Source: Candidatus Eiseniibacteriota bacterium (GTDB taxonomy: Bacteria; Arandabacterota; Arandabacteria; Arandabacterales; Arandabacteraceae). From it: 5,906 nucleotides of DNA. The stretch spans positions 1 through 5,906 of the forward strand of contig JAUVJV010000164.1 of NCBI GenBank assembly GCA_030592245.1, in the 5' to 3' direction. A program made the translations under genes and the position numbers. Positions 1 through 5,906 of this stretch are shown here, one piece after another; positions within the stretch are counted from its first letter, which is position 1, and every line of letters begins with the position of its first letter. The notes under the pieces were generated by a model. The model searched no databases. It was not told the DNA's origin and saw nothing but the letters and a program-made list of their open reading frames with translations.

Positions 1-1010
1 ATTTCGGCGACCTGTCCGTCGAATCGCAGGAAGCTCTCCGCGCTGCCTGAACCATTCTGCGTCTGTTTTGGAGTGTTGTGGTTGACGTCGGCGACCTCGA
101 GCAGGTTCGGCCACCAGTCGAGCAGGAACGGCTTGTCATCATCGGCATGCTTGCGGATGAAGCTCTTCACCCGATCGTAGGCCATCGCGTTGAACTCGAG
201 GTATTCCTCGAAGGTCTCGGGCGTGGAGATCTCCCTGGTCGTGCCGCCCTCGAAGCCTTCGACGGCCCACATCCACTCCAGGGGCCGGAATGTCCGGTCG
301 ATGGCATAGGACTTGTCCCAGGCATCGGGCTGCCAGCCCACGGTGAGGAAGGCGTTCTCCGCCTCGGGCGTGTACATCTGCCCGGCGAACTGGTTGTAGA
401 GGGTGAAGATCGCCTCGTCGAAGCCCTGGTTGTGCAGGTAGGACTCCTCGACGTCGCCGAAGTGAGACTTCTCAAAGAAGCCGGTGTTGTAGCTGTCATC
501 GAAGACCTCGGCGAGTGTCACCTCTGAAGCCGGTAGCCCCATCTGATGGATTGGGAAGATCGGGAGGATCATCCCGCTGCGCACCGGGTGCCGCCCCGTG
601 ATCGCGGCCACGCGCGTGGGCGTACACGAAGGCTCGCTGTACATGCGGGTGAAGGTCATGCCCTCGGCGGCCAGCCTGTTGATGTTCGGCGAGCTGTAGC
701 CGGAGACCTTGTTGAGCATCGGATGCCCGATCGCTCCGTAGCTCATGTCGTCCCACATGATGTGGATGATATTCGGCGGCCGACCGTGCTTTTTCCGTAG
801 TGCGGCGAGACGTGCATCAATCTCTTTGTCCTCCGCCGTCCATTCCTTGCCATGCTGGGCCTCGAGAATAAGGTACTCAGCATCATGTATAATCTTCTTC
901 TCCTTGGCCATCGCTCCGGGCGCACTTACTATTGTGGCCGCAGCAAGAACCGATCCCACGGCCGCCCAGGTCCCTGCTCTTTGCAGTGCCTGGCATTTTT
1001 CCTTTTTCAT
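1..1010 (-). CDS. Exported type I sulfatase (arylsulfatase family), C-terminus cut by window edge
   Basis: This is a continuous open frame of 336 codons that runs off the left edge, so the C-terminal part is missing. It encodes a formylglycine-dependent sulfatase that would hydrolyse sulfate esters outside the cytoplasm. Visible landmarks are a signal peptide (basic MKKEK start, hydrophobic stretch about 14-33, probable cleavage after AMA at 35), the metal-binding Asp pair in IMWDDMSYG (D87, D88), the sulfatase signature CTPTR at 129-133 (Cys129 is the residue converted to formylglycine) followed by TGRHP, and EKSHFG at 180-185, which keeps the Lys and His of the family's GKWHLG motif. The usual PH after the KPF strand is replaced by KPFLLDWWPN (293-302). 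The ATG at 1010 is chosen over the one at 1016 because AGGAGG (1020-1025) lies 9 nt from it but only 3 nt from the other. No maturation enzyme is in the window. The family is certain; the substrate is unknown. Confidence 0.93.
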   Translation of the reverse strand, partial: MKKEKCQALQRAGTWAAVGSVLAAATIVSAPGAMAKEKKIIHDAEYLILEAQHGKEWTAEDKEIDARLAALRKKHGRPPNIIHIMWDDMSYGAIGHPMLNKVSGYSSPNINRLAAEGMTFTRMYSEPSCTPTRVAAITGRHPVRSGMILPIFPIHQMGLPASEVTLAEVFDDSYNTGFFEKSHFGDVEESYLHNQGFDEAIFTLYNQFAGQMYTPEAENAFLTVGWQPDAWDKSYAIDRTFRPLEWMWAVEGFEGGTTREISTPETFEEYLEFNAMAYDRVKSFIRKHADDDKPFLLDWWPNLLEVADVNHNTPKQTQNGSGSAESFLRFDGQVAE

Positions 1011-1019
1011 GCTCATAAC

Positions 1020-1025
1020 CCTCCT
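1020..1025 (-). promoter_or_regulatory. Strong ribosome binding site of the sulfatase gene
   Basis: A perfect AGGAGG on the minus strand sits 9 nt before the ATG at 1010 and 3 nt before the ATG at 1016. The spacing favours 1010 as the start. Confidence 0.75.
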
Positions 1026-1067
1026 TTCGAAACGACTGAAACTACACTTTGTTCAAGTAACACAAAC

Positions 1068-1096
1068 AGTATCCTTTCGATACCATTTGCTGTCAA
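1068..1096 (-). promoter_or_regulatory. Predicted sigma70-type promoter of the sulfatase gene
   Basis: On the minus strand a perfect -35 box TTGACA (1091-1096) is followed by a 17-bp spacer and the -10 box GATACT (1068-1073, four of six consensus bases). Transcription would start near 1061, about 50 nt before the sulfatase ATG. A 5-bp inverted repeat GTATC/GATAC (1069-1073 and 1079-1083) covers the -10 box and part of the spacer and could be an operator. The promoter suggests the sulfatase can be transcribed independently of the outer membrane gene upstream. Confidence 0.6.
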
Positions 1097-1109
1097 AGGT
1101 TCTATCTTC

Positions 1110-1128
1110 CTGGCCGACTGAGGGCCAG
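1110..1128 (-). terminator. Possible weak hairpin after the outer membrane protein gene
   Basis: A 6-bp stem CTGGCC/GGCCAG with a 7-nt loop lies about 20 nt past the stop codon of the outer membrane gene and just before the sulfatase promoter. There is no T-run after it, so it is not a classical intrinsic terminator. It could be a pause or processing site, or chance. Confidence 0.25.
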
Positions 1129-1148
1129 ATCCACGCTGAATCCTGTAT

Positions 1149-2036
1149 CTAGTCAAATGGGTTTGAAATCACCGGTGCGATCTGAATGCGGAAATTCCAC
1201 TGAACGCCATAGGCATCAGGTTTGACAAGGGAATATTGGGGCTCGAATCGCAGCTTCCACGGTGTGCCTCCCCAGCGCACGGTCTTCGTGATGCCAAGAC
1301 CGATCGGGAATGTCACCTGCTGACCGCTATCAGCCTTCCAGTTGATCGAGACGGTTGGCCCCATGCCGAGCGACCAGCCTCCGGGTATCGAACGGCGCAC
1401 CACGTACTGGATATCGCTCCTGCTGGTTGAGGGCCGCCCGTCATCCCCGGCGAAAGACGACCAGTGCTGAGCGAGCAAACCGATGACCCAGGGCTTACCC
1501 ATCCAGAAAACCATCCCTGCAGGACCTGCCTGCCACTTGCCCTGGCCCAAAAGATCATTGCTGGCGGTAGGACACTTGAAAGTAGCGCCCACTCCCCATA
1601 TCACACCGTCGCTCCGGTTGGGTCCTGCCAGGGCCAGCACCTGGATATCGCCAAACCCGGTCTTGTGACCGCCATCTCCGTCCGATTCACTCACATCCAG
1701 CACAGGTTTTGTCACCAGCGGGAAGACCGGCCGGAGACTGAACATATAGCCCCCTTGAGATCCCACCTTGAATGGCATGAAGGGCTGAAAGAAGAATGTG
1801 TTCTGGATCTCGATACCTTCTATCACATCGCTTTCCAAAAGGGCCAGGTTCTCCTGGAAGACCAGGGACCAGAGATCCGTAAGAGGATTGTCCAGGCGCC
1901 TGCTGACTTCATCGAGGCTCATCGTGGACAGGTCCTGGCCACCCGCATCACCGGACGGGGTCTCGGCGTATGAGAGCCCCGCCGAAACCAGAAGACACAC
2001 ACCCAGTATGGGAACAATGCCTCTGAGCTCTGCCAT
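1149..2036 (-). CDS. Outer membrane beta-barrel transporter-like protein (often annotated 'neuromedin U' or 'transporter')
   Basis: The 295-residue protein has a clear Sec signal peptide: MAELRG, a hydrophobic core at about 7-22, and probable cleavage after SYA at 24. After a polar linker comes the segment around NPLTDLWSLVFQEN, then many short alternating hydrophobic/polar stretches rich in Gly, Trp and aromatics. These read as antiparallel beta strands up to the C-terminal strand ending in PFD. From memory this matches the bacterial proteins misleadingly named neuromedin U, which are putative outer membrane channels. No catalytic motif is seen. The ATG at 2036 is preferred to the GTG codons at 2045 and 2039 because GAGGAG (2045-2050) is 8 nt upstream. 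The gene is divergent from an AraC-type regulator and upstream of an exported sulfatase on the same strand, so a role in moving a sulfated compound or its product across the outer membrane is a fair inference. It has not been demonstrated. Confidence 0.8.
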   Translation of the reverse strand: MAELRGIVPILGVCLLVSAGLSYAETPSGDAGGQDLSTMSLDEVSRRLDNPLTDLWSLVFQENLALLESDVIEGIEIQNTFFFQPFMPFKVGSQGGYMFSLRPVFPLVTKPVLDVSESDGDGGHKTGFGDIQVLALAGPNRSDGVIWGVGATFKCPTASNDLLGQGKWQAGPAGMVFWMGKPWVIGLLAQHWSSFAGDDGRPSTSRSDIQYVVRRSIPGGWSLGMGPTVSINWKADSGQQVTFPIGLGITKTVRWGGTPWKLRFEPQYSLVKPDAYGVQWNFRIQIAPVISNPFD

Positions 2037-2123
2037 CACAATCACTCCTCTTTAGCGGGAGAGATCCTCCCTTTCTCGCCTCCGGTTCATCCTCAGCCAC
2101 ATCCTATCGGGTTACCCATCCGG

Positions 2124-2165
2124 ACAACATCAGAAACACGCAAATCACGCAGAGCGCAATGTTGT
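2124..2165. promoter_or_regulatory. Inverted repeat in the divergent regulator/outer membrane gene intergenic region
   Basis: ACAACAT (2124-2130) and ATGTTGT (2159-2165) form a perfect 7-bp inverted repeat about 35 bp apart. Between and beside them CGCA recurs at 2139, 2148, 2155 and 2168, including CACGCA twice at a 9-bp pitch (2137 and 2146). The right arm overlaps the predicted -35 box of the regulator gene. This is the expected location for an operator used by the divergent AraC-family protein. The role is inferred from position only, and short repeats like these can arise by chance. Confidence 0.3.
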
Positions 2166-2190
2166 TTCGCATCTAAACATGTGCTATCCT
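2162..2190 (+). promoter_or_regulatory. Possible promoter of the AraC-family regulator gene
   Basis: TTGTTT (2162-2167), a 17-bp spacer and TATCCT (2185-2190) give a moderate sigma70-like match, starting transcription near 2197, about 38 nt before the GTG start. The -35 box has three of six consensus bases and the -10 box four, as expected for an activated or autoregulated promoter. Confidence 0.35.
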
Positions 2191-2234
2191 CATCATGTAG
2201 TTTCAGGGTAATCTGACGCTTTGGGGGTAATTCT

Positions 2235-3260
2235 GTGGTGGATACGTGCACGGCTCGTGAACGGGGAGATGAGCGCAGGCCCGAGCGGCGTGCGCCCGGC
2301 TATGTGCTGGCGGAAGTTGATAACTTCGATGTGTTCCAAGACCTTGCTCGGGGATGGGACCTGGATACATGGTTGTTCCGGGCTGGAGGCTTCCGTGCCT
2401 CATTATACCAGACGGTTGACACTGCCTGGGGCTGGAACTTCGGCCATGCGCGCCTGGATACCCATGCTCGACAGGCAGGCGGGACTCCGCGTTCACTGAG
2501 GACCTTTGCGGTGCCGGATGCTCCGGACATCTCCCTCTACTGGCGCAGCCAATCTGTCGATGGTGGCTGCATCCTCGCATACCCGCCCAATGGGGAGCAT
2601 GCTGCCGTGACTCCCCCCAACTATGGTGCATATGTGGTATCCGTCCACGAGCGAGAGCTCCGTGCCCAGCTCTCGATCCTCGGGTTGCCGGACGTTCTCA
2701 CAGAAGCCAGAGGCCGGGAGGTCGTTCGCTGTCCCGCGGAAGTCCTTCGACTTGTCAGATCCTCGATGGACAACTATGAGCAGGGCGTCGTGGCCGGCTT
2801 ATCGGTCCGGAGACTCGCACGGCTCCGCCGGTCAGTCATATGTGCGCTGCTGCAGGGGCTGGCGGAGGGGCAGCCAGGGTCCGGCAGGCGCCTGCCGCGG
2901 GTCCGTGAGAGGACCGTGCGGGAGGCCGAGGTTTACGTGAGGGATAATGCACGCGAAGCGCCAACGGTCGAGGACCTTTGCCATCTTACAGGCGCCAGTA
3001 TCCGCACTCTGCAGTACGGGTTCCGGCAGGTCCTGGGCATATCACCCAAGGCCTATATAATGGCCGTCCGGCTCAACTGCGTGCGCAAGGCCCTTGACGG
3101 AGGCCACCCTTCCCATCCTAAAGTGGCAGATGCAGCCAATGAGTGGGGTTTCTGGCACATGGGGAGTTTCGCTGCTGACTATCGCAGGCTTTTCGGTGAA
3201 CTGCCATCAACCACATTGCGTAGAGCGCAGGCAATCCGCTCCAGGGATACGCACTCCTGA
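2235..3260 (+). CDS. AraC/XylS-family transcriptional regulator
   Basis: The 341-residue protein has a C-terminal AraC-type DNA-binding domain. The first helix-turn-helix lies at about 252-273 (TVEDLCHLTGASIRTLQ) and leads into FRQVLGISPKAYI and the linker helix with VRLNCVRKAL. The second lies at about 303-323 (ANEWGFWHMGSFAADYRRLFG), which is the family's most conserved stretch and is intact here. The N-terminal 200 or so residues are a separate sensing/dimerisation domain. In size and layout they resemble EutR-like regulators, but the ligand cannot be told. The start is GTG; a second GTG follows immediately at 2238. The only Shine-Dalgarno candidate is a weak GGGGG about 7 nt upstream. The gene is divergent from the outer membrane protein gene, the usual arrangement for a local activator of that gene and possibly of the sulfatase. 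Confidence 0.93.
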   Translation: MVDTCTARERGDERRPERRAPGYVLAEVDNFDVFQDLARGWDLDTWLFRAGGFRASLYQTVDTAWGWNFGHARLDTHARQAGGTPRSLRTFAVPDAPDISLYWRSQSVDGGCILAYPPNGEHAAVTPPNYGAYVVSVHERELRAQLSILGLPDVLTEARGREVVRCPAEVLRLVRSSMDNYEQGVVAGLSVRRLARLRRSVICALLQGLAEGQPGSGRRLPRVRERTVREAEVYVRDNAREAPTVEDLCHLTGASIRTLQYGFRQVLGISPKAYIMAVRLNCVRKALDGGHPSHPKVADAANEWGFWHMGSFAADYRRLFGELPSTTLRRAQAIRSRDTHS

Positions 3261-3291
3261 GGAAGAATCTCCCCCCTGCGGGGCATGCAAA

Positions 3292-3356
3292 GGGGTGGGG
3301 TCGCGAACCGTGAATTCACAAAGCGGTACCTGACCCCAGGGTTGTGAATTCACCCC
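3292..3356. repeat. REP-like nested inverted-repeat element
   Basis: The palindrome GTGAATTCAC occurs twice (3310-3319 and 3344-3353), 24 bp apart. GGGGTG (3292-3297) is complementary to CACCCC (3351-3356), GGGGTC (3297-3302) to GACCCC (3332-3337), and ACCG (3307-3310) to CGGT (3324-3327). Several alternative hairpins are therefore possible within 65 bp. On the minus strand the core reads CTGGGGTCAGGTACCGC, which from memory resembles the GGGGTCAGGT-type repeats found in many copies in some bacterial genomes and linked to REP-associated tyrosine transposases. It lies between two convergent units, where REP-type elements commonly sit. No transposase gene is in the window. Confidence 0.55.
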
Positions 3357-3367
3357 AGTTGATTGAA

Positions 3368-3445
<78 letters not shown>

Positions 3446-3452
3446 ACCTTAT

Positions 3453-3950
3453 CTATGTTGCGAAGTGCCAGAGATTGATCACGCCAAGCGATGCCAGCGT
3501 GACCACAACCCCGGCAATCATTATACCAAGGCTAATACATGCAGCGGCCCATTTGAACCGAATTCCGAACAGAAAAGCCATGATGGCTCCCGTCCAGGCC
3601 CCCGTCACCGGGAGCGGAATGGCCACGAAGAGGGTGAGGCCTATTGCCTCGTACCTCTCAACAAGGGTCCCTCTTCGCCTTGTCCTGGCGAAGAACCACG
3701 TTAACAATCTGTCTAGAATCGGCACTCTCCGCAAGAACTTAGATACGGGTTCGAGAAAAAGAAGGATGGGGATCACCGGGACGAAATTTCCCAGAACGGC
3801 GATGATATAGGTTCTTGCCACCGAGAGTTTGGGTTCTGTGAGCAACCCGTAGGGAATCGCTCCCCTCAGCTCGGAGACCGGCAGCATCGCGATGCCGAAG
3901 ACCGCGAGCTCTTTGGGAATTCCTGCAAGCAGCACAGATGCAATCATCAT
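3453..3950 (-). CDS. Small multi-drug export family membrane protein (COG2426, PF06695)
   Basis: A 165-residue, very hydrophobic protein with roughly four membrane segments (about 6-35, 45-67, 103-130 and 133-158). It carries the family's hallmarks: PVSELRGAIPYG at 24-35 and IPLPVTGAWTG at 111-121, each a Pro/Gly-rich re-entrant-looking motif, with a basic loop RTRRRG between. The family name suggests drug export, but its transport activity is poorly established, so the substrate should be taken as unknown. It starts 4 nt after the surE stop. A weak GAGG overlaps that stop, 2 nt from the first ATG and 5 nt from the second (3947), so the true start may be 3947. The tight spacing implies translational coupling to surE. 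A tRNA-Pro follows 7 nt after the stop. Confidence 0.87.
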   Translation of the reverse strand: MMIASVLLAGIPKELAVFGIAMLPVSELRGAIPYGLLTEPKLSVARTYIIAVLGNFVPVIPILLFLEPVSKFLRRVPILDRLLTWFFARTRRRGTLVERYEAIGLTLFVAIPLPVTGAWTGAIMAFLFGIRFKWAAACISLGIMIAGVVVTLASLGVINLWHFAT

Positions 3951-3954
3951 CGCC

Positions 3955-4708
<754 letters not shown>

Positions 4709-4725
<17 letters not shown>

Positions 4726-5461
4726 CTCGCTCGAACCTCCAGAAGATGCTCCTGAACATCATTCCCATGAAGCGCAATGGCTGCTTCACCGGGTTAATAT
4801 AGCTTGTTTCATCTTCGTAAATGGTGGCGATCGGAGCAGACTCGATATTGTAGCCTGCGATCGCGGCCTTTATGAGTATCTCGCTCTCGGCCCCATAGTC
4901 CTTCGACTCGGTCTCCACATTCTCGATCACACTCCTTGAGAGCAGCCGGTAGCCCGACTGGGAGTCCGGGATGTACTGGCCGGCAGACAATGACACCAGC
5001 CAGGAGCTCACCGTGTTGGTGAAGACCCTGACAGGTGGCATTCCGCCCACGCGTCGGTCGCGCGTGCCGATCACTATGTCAGCCCTTTTATTAAGCCAGG
5101 CCTCCACCAGCTTGGGTATATCAAGGGGCGAATGCTGGCCGTCTGCATCGAGCGTTATTACCGCCTTGAAGTCCCTGTTCAGGAACTCGCGAAAGCCCGT
5201 ACGCAAGGCGGCGCCCTTGCCGAGGTTGCGCGTGTGCTTGACCACTGCCGCCCCTGCCCTTTCAGCCACGGCCGCAGTGTTATCCACGGAGCCGTCATCA
5301 ACGACCAGAGTGGTCAGGTGCAAACTCACATCCTTGATCTGGCTTATGACCTTCCGCAGGGTTTTGGCTGCATTGTAGGCAGGTATGACAACCAGGGTGG
5401 CCTTGTATGCATAGTCGACCATCGTAAGGGCCGAACCAGTAGGTTTCTTTCTACGTTTCAT
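4709..5461 (-). CDS. Family 2 glycosyltransferase, DPM/DPG-synthase-like
   Basis: A 250-residue GT-A fold enzyme that would transfer a sugar from a nucleotide sugar to a lipid or polyprenyl phosphate acceptor at the cytoplasmic face. Motifs with the start at 5461: VVIPAYN (24-30), VVDDGSVDNT (53-62), HTRNLGKGAALRTG (76-89), the metal/UDP-binding LDADGQH (104-110), IGTRDRR (131-137) and DSQSGYR (166-172). The last motif is typical of the dolichyl/polyprenyl-phosphate glycosyltransferase group. There is no C-terminal membrane domain. A longer reading frame begins at 5551, but its extra 30 residues lie outside the GT domain and would overlap the upstream gene by 49 nt. ATG 5461, 41 nt after that gene's stop, is preferred; ATG 5422 is also possible and ribosome-binding signals are weak for all. 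The acyltransferase before it suggests a shared role in envelope glycolipid synthesis, which is an inference. Confidence 0.9.
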
Positions 5462-5502
5462 TGCCGCCTGTATATCACCTGAGACTTGAGTTCGCAAATG
5501 CT

Positions 5503-5906
5503 TTATCGGGCCGAACCACGACGTGAGCCAAGCCTCTCGAAAAAATACCATTGATCGGGGTATTTCTCCACACTTTTCTCAAAGATCTTAAGACATGCCT
5601 CGACGATCTCCTCCGGCCTGGTCCCCTCCCCTGCCTCTATAGCGGGCGGATCCTCCAGGATCAGCCGGTATTTTCCATCGGCCTGCCTGAGACAGAAGCC
5701 CGGAATGATGCGCTTCTTGCGCGTAAGGGCGAGGCCGGCATAGGCGCCGGGCACGATCACCGGGACCCCGAAGTAGGTCGCCTCCATTCCCCAGCCCGTG
5801 AAGTCCCGGTCGCCCACTATCCCCACCGAGGAGGTGGAAAGCGCCGCAGGGACCTTTCTTGCGGCCTCTCTTACCGACATTACTTTAAGGCCCTTCTCCT
5901 CCCTTC
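5503..5906 (-). CDS. Lysophospholipid/lipid A-type acyltransferase (HtrB/LpxL superfamily), N-terminus cut by window edge
   Basis: The frame is open to the right edge. The ATG at 5880 is internal (REEKGLKV precedes it in frame), so only the last 133 residues are present. The sequence matches the C-terminal half of the PF03279 acyltransferases: GIVGDRDFTGWGMEATYFG followed by VPVIVPGAYAGLALTRKKRIIPGF, CLRQADGKYRL, an EDPP segment, and PDQWYFFERLG near the end, where the family has P-x-QW-x-WF/H. These enzymes add a fatty acyl chain to a membrane glycolipid at the inner face of the cytoplasmic membrane. The DRD...GxG wording also resembles PatA-type phosphatidylinositol mannoside acyltransferases, so 'lipid A lauroyl transferase' would be over-precise. 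The catalytic HX4D/E region would lie in the missing N-terminal half. It is followed at 41 nt by a glycosyltransferase gene in the same direction. Confidence 0.85.
   Translation of the reverse strand, partial: REEKGLKVMSVREAARKVPAALSTSSVGIVGDRDFTGWGMEATYFGVPVIVPGAYAGLALTRKKRIIPGFCLRQADGKYRLILEDPPAIEAGEGTRPEEIVEACLKIFEKSVEKYPDQWYFFERLGSRRGSAR

Noticed and set aside
78..527. 149-residue plus-strand open frame
   Set aside because: It is antisense to the sulfatase, whose frame carries the CTPTR motif and a signal peptide. The plus-strand product has no recognisable domain and is a GC-rich shadow.
745..1152. Plus-strand open frame over the sulfatase start and intergenic region
   Set aside because: It is antisense to the sulfatase signal peptide and promoter, with no family resemblance and no ribosome site seen.
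1464..1973. 169-residue plus-strand open frame
   Set aside because: It is antisense to the outer membrane protein gene, which has a signal peptide, a ribosome site and family-like sequence. The plus-strand product has no domain.
2203..2631. 142-residue minus-strand open frame
   Set aside because: It overlaps the AraC-family gene antisense and has low-complexity His/Pro/Arg-rich composition typical of a shadow frame.
3273..3283. CCCC-TGC-GGGG hairpin just after the AraC-family stop codon
   Set aside because: The stem is only 4 bp with a 3-nt loop and no following T-run, so it is not supportable as a terminator.

Overview
The window looks like Gram-negative bacterial chromosome with high GC. 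The evidence is a Sec-exported beta-barrel-like outer membrane protein, a lipid A-type (HtrB/LpxL superfamily) acyltransferase and an exported sulfatase. The lineage cannot be fixed from sequence alone. A Desulfobacterota/Deltaproteobacteria-like or similar environmental bacterium is a reasonable guess, not a result. Both edges cut genes: the sulfatase lacks its C-terminal part and the acyltransferase lacks its N-terminal part.

Left half (1-3260), accessory-looking. On the minus strand lie an outer membrane transporter-like protein (1149-2036) and, downstream of it, a partial type I sulfatase (1-1010) with the CTPTR formylglycine motif and a signal peptide. The sulfatase has a good sigma70-type promoter of its own (TTGACA, 17 bp, GATACT) in the 138-bp gap. 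Divergent from the outer membrane gene is an AraC/XylS-type regulator (2235-3260, plus). The layout of regulator, divergent promoter region, outer membrane channel and exported sulfatase suggests an inducible module for taking up and desulfating a sulfate ester. The substrate is not visible.

Middle (3261-3367). The gap between the AraC gene and the tRNA holds a compact nested inverted-repeat element. It has two copies of GTGAATTCAC flanking a GGGGTCAGGTACC-like core and resembles a REP-type repeat. It separates the two convergent transcription units.

Right half (3368-5906), housekeeping-looking and all on the minus strand. In transcription order it holds a lysophospholipid/lipid A acyltransferase (partial), a DPM/DPG-like family 2 glycosyltransferase, surE (5'/3'-nucleotidase), a small COG2426/PF06695 membrane protein and tRNA-Pro(CGG) with encoded CCA. 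Spacing is very tight: a 41-nt gap, a 17-nt overlap, a 4-nt gap, then 7 nt from the last stop codon to the tRNA. This suggests one transcript whose 3' end is processed into a tRNA.

No clearly new defence or mobile system is visible. The points most worth checking are the REP-like element, the sulfatase module with its atypical active-site region, and the protein-coding operon that runs into a tRNA.
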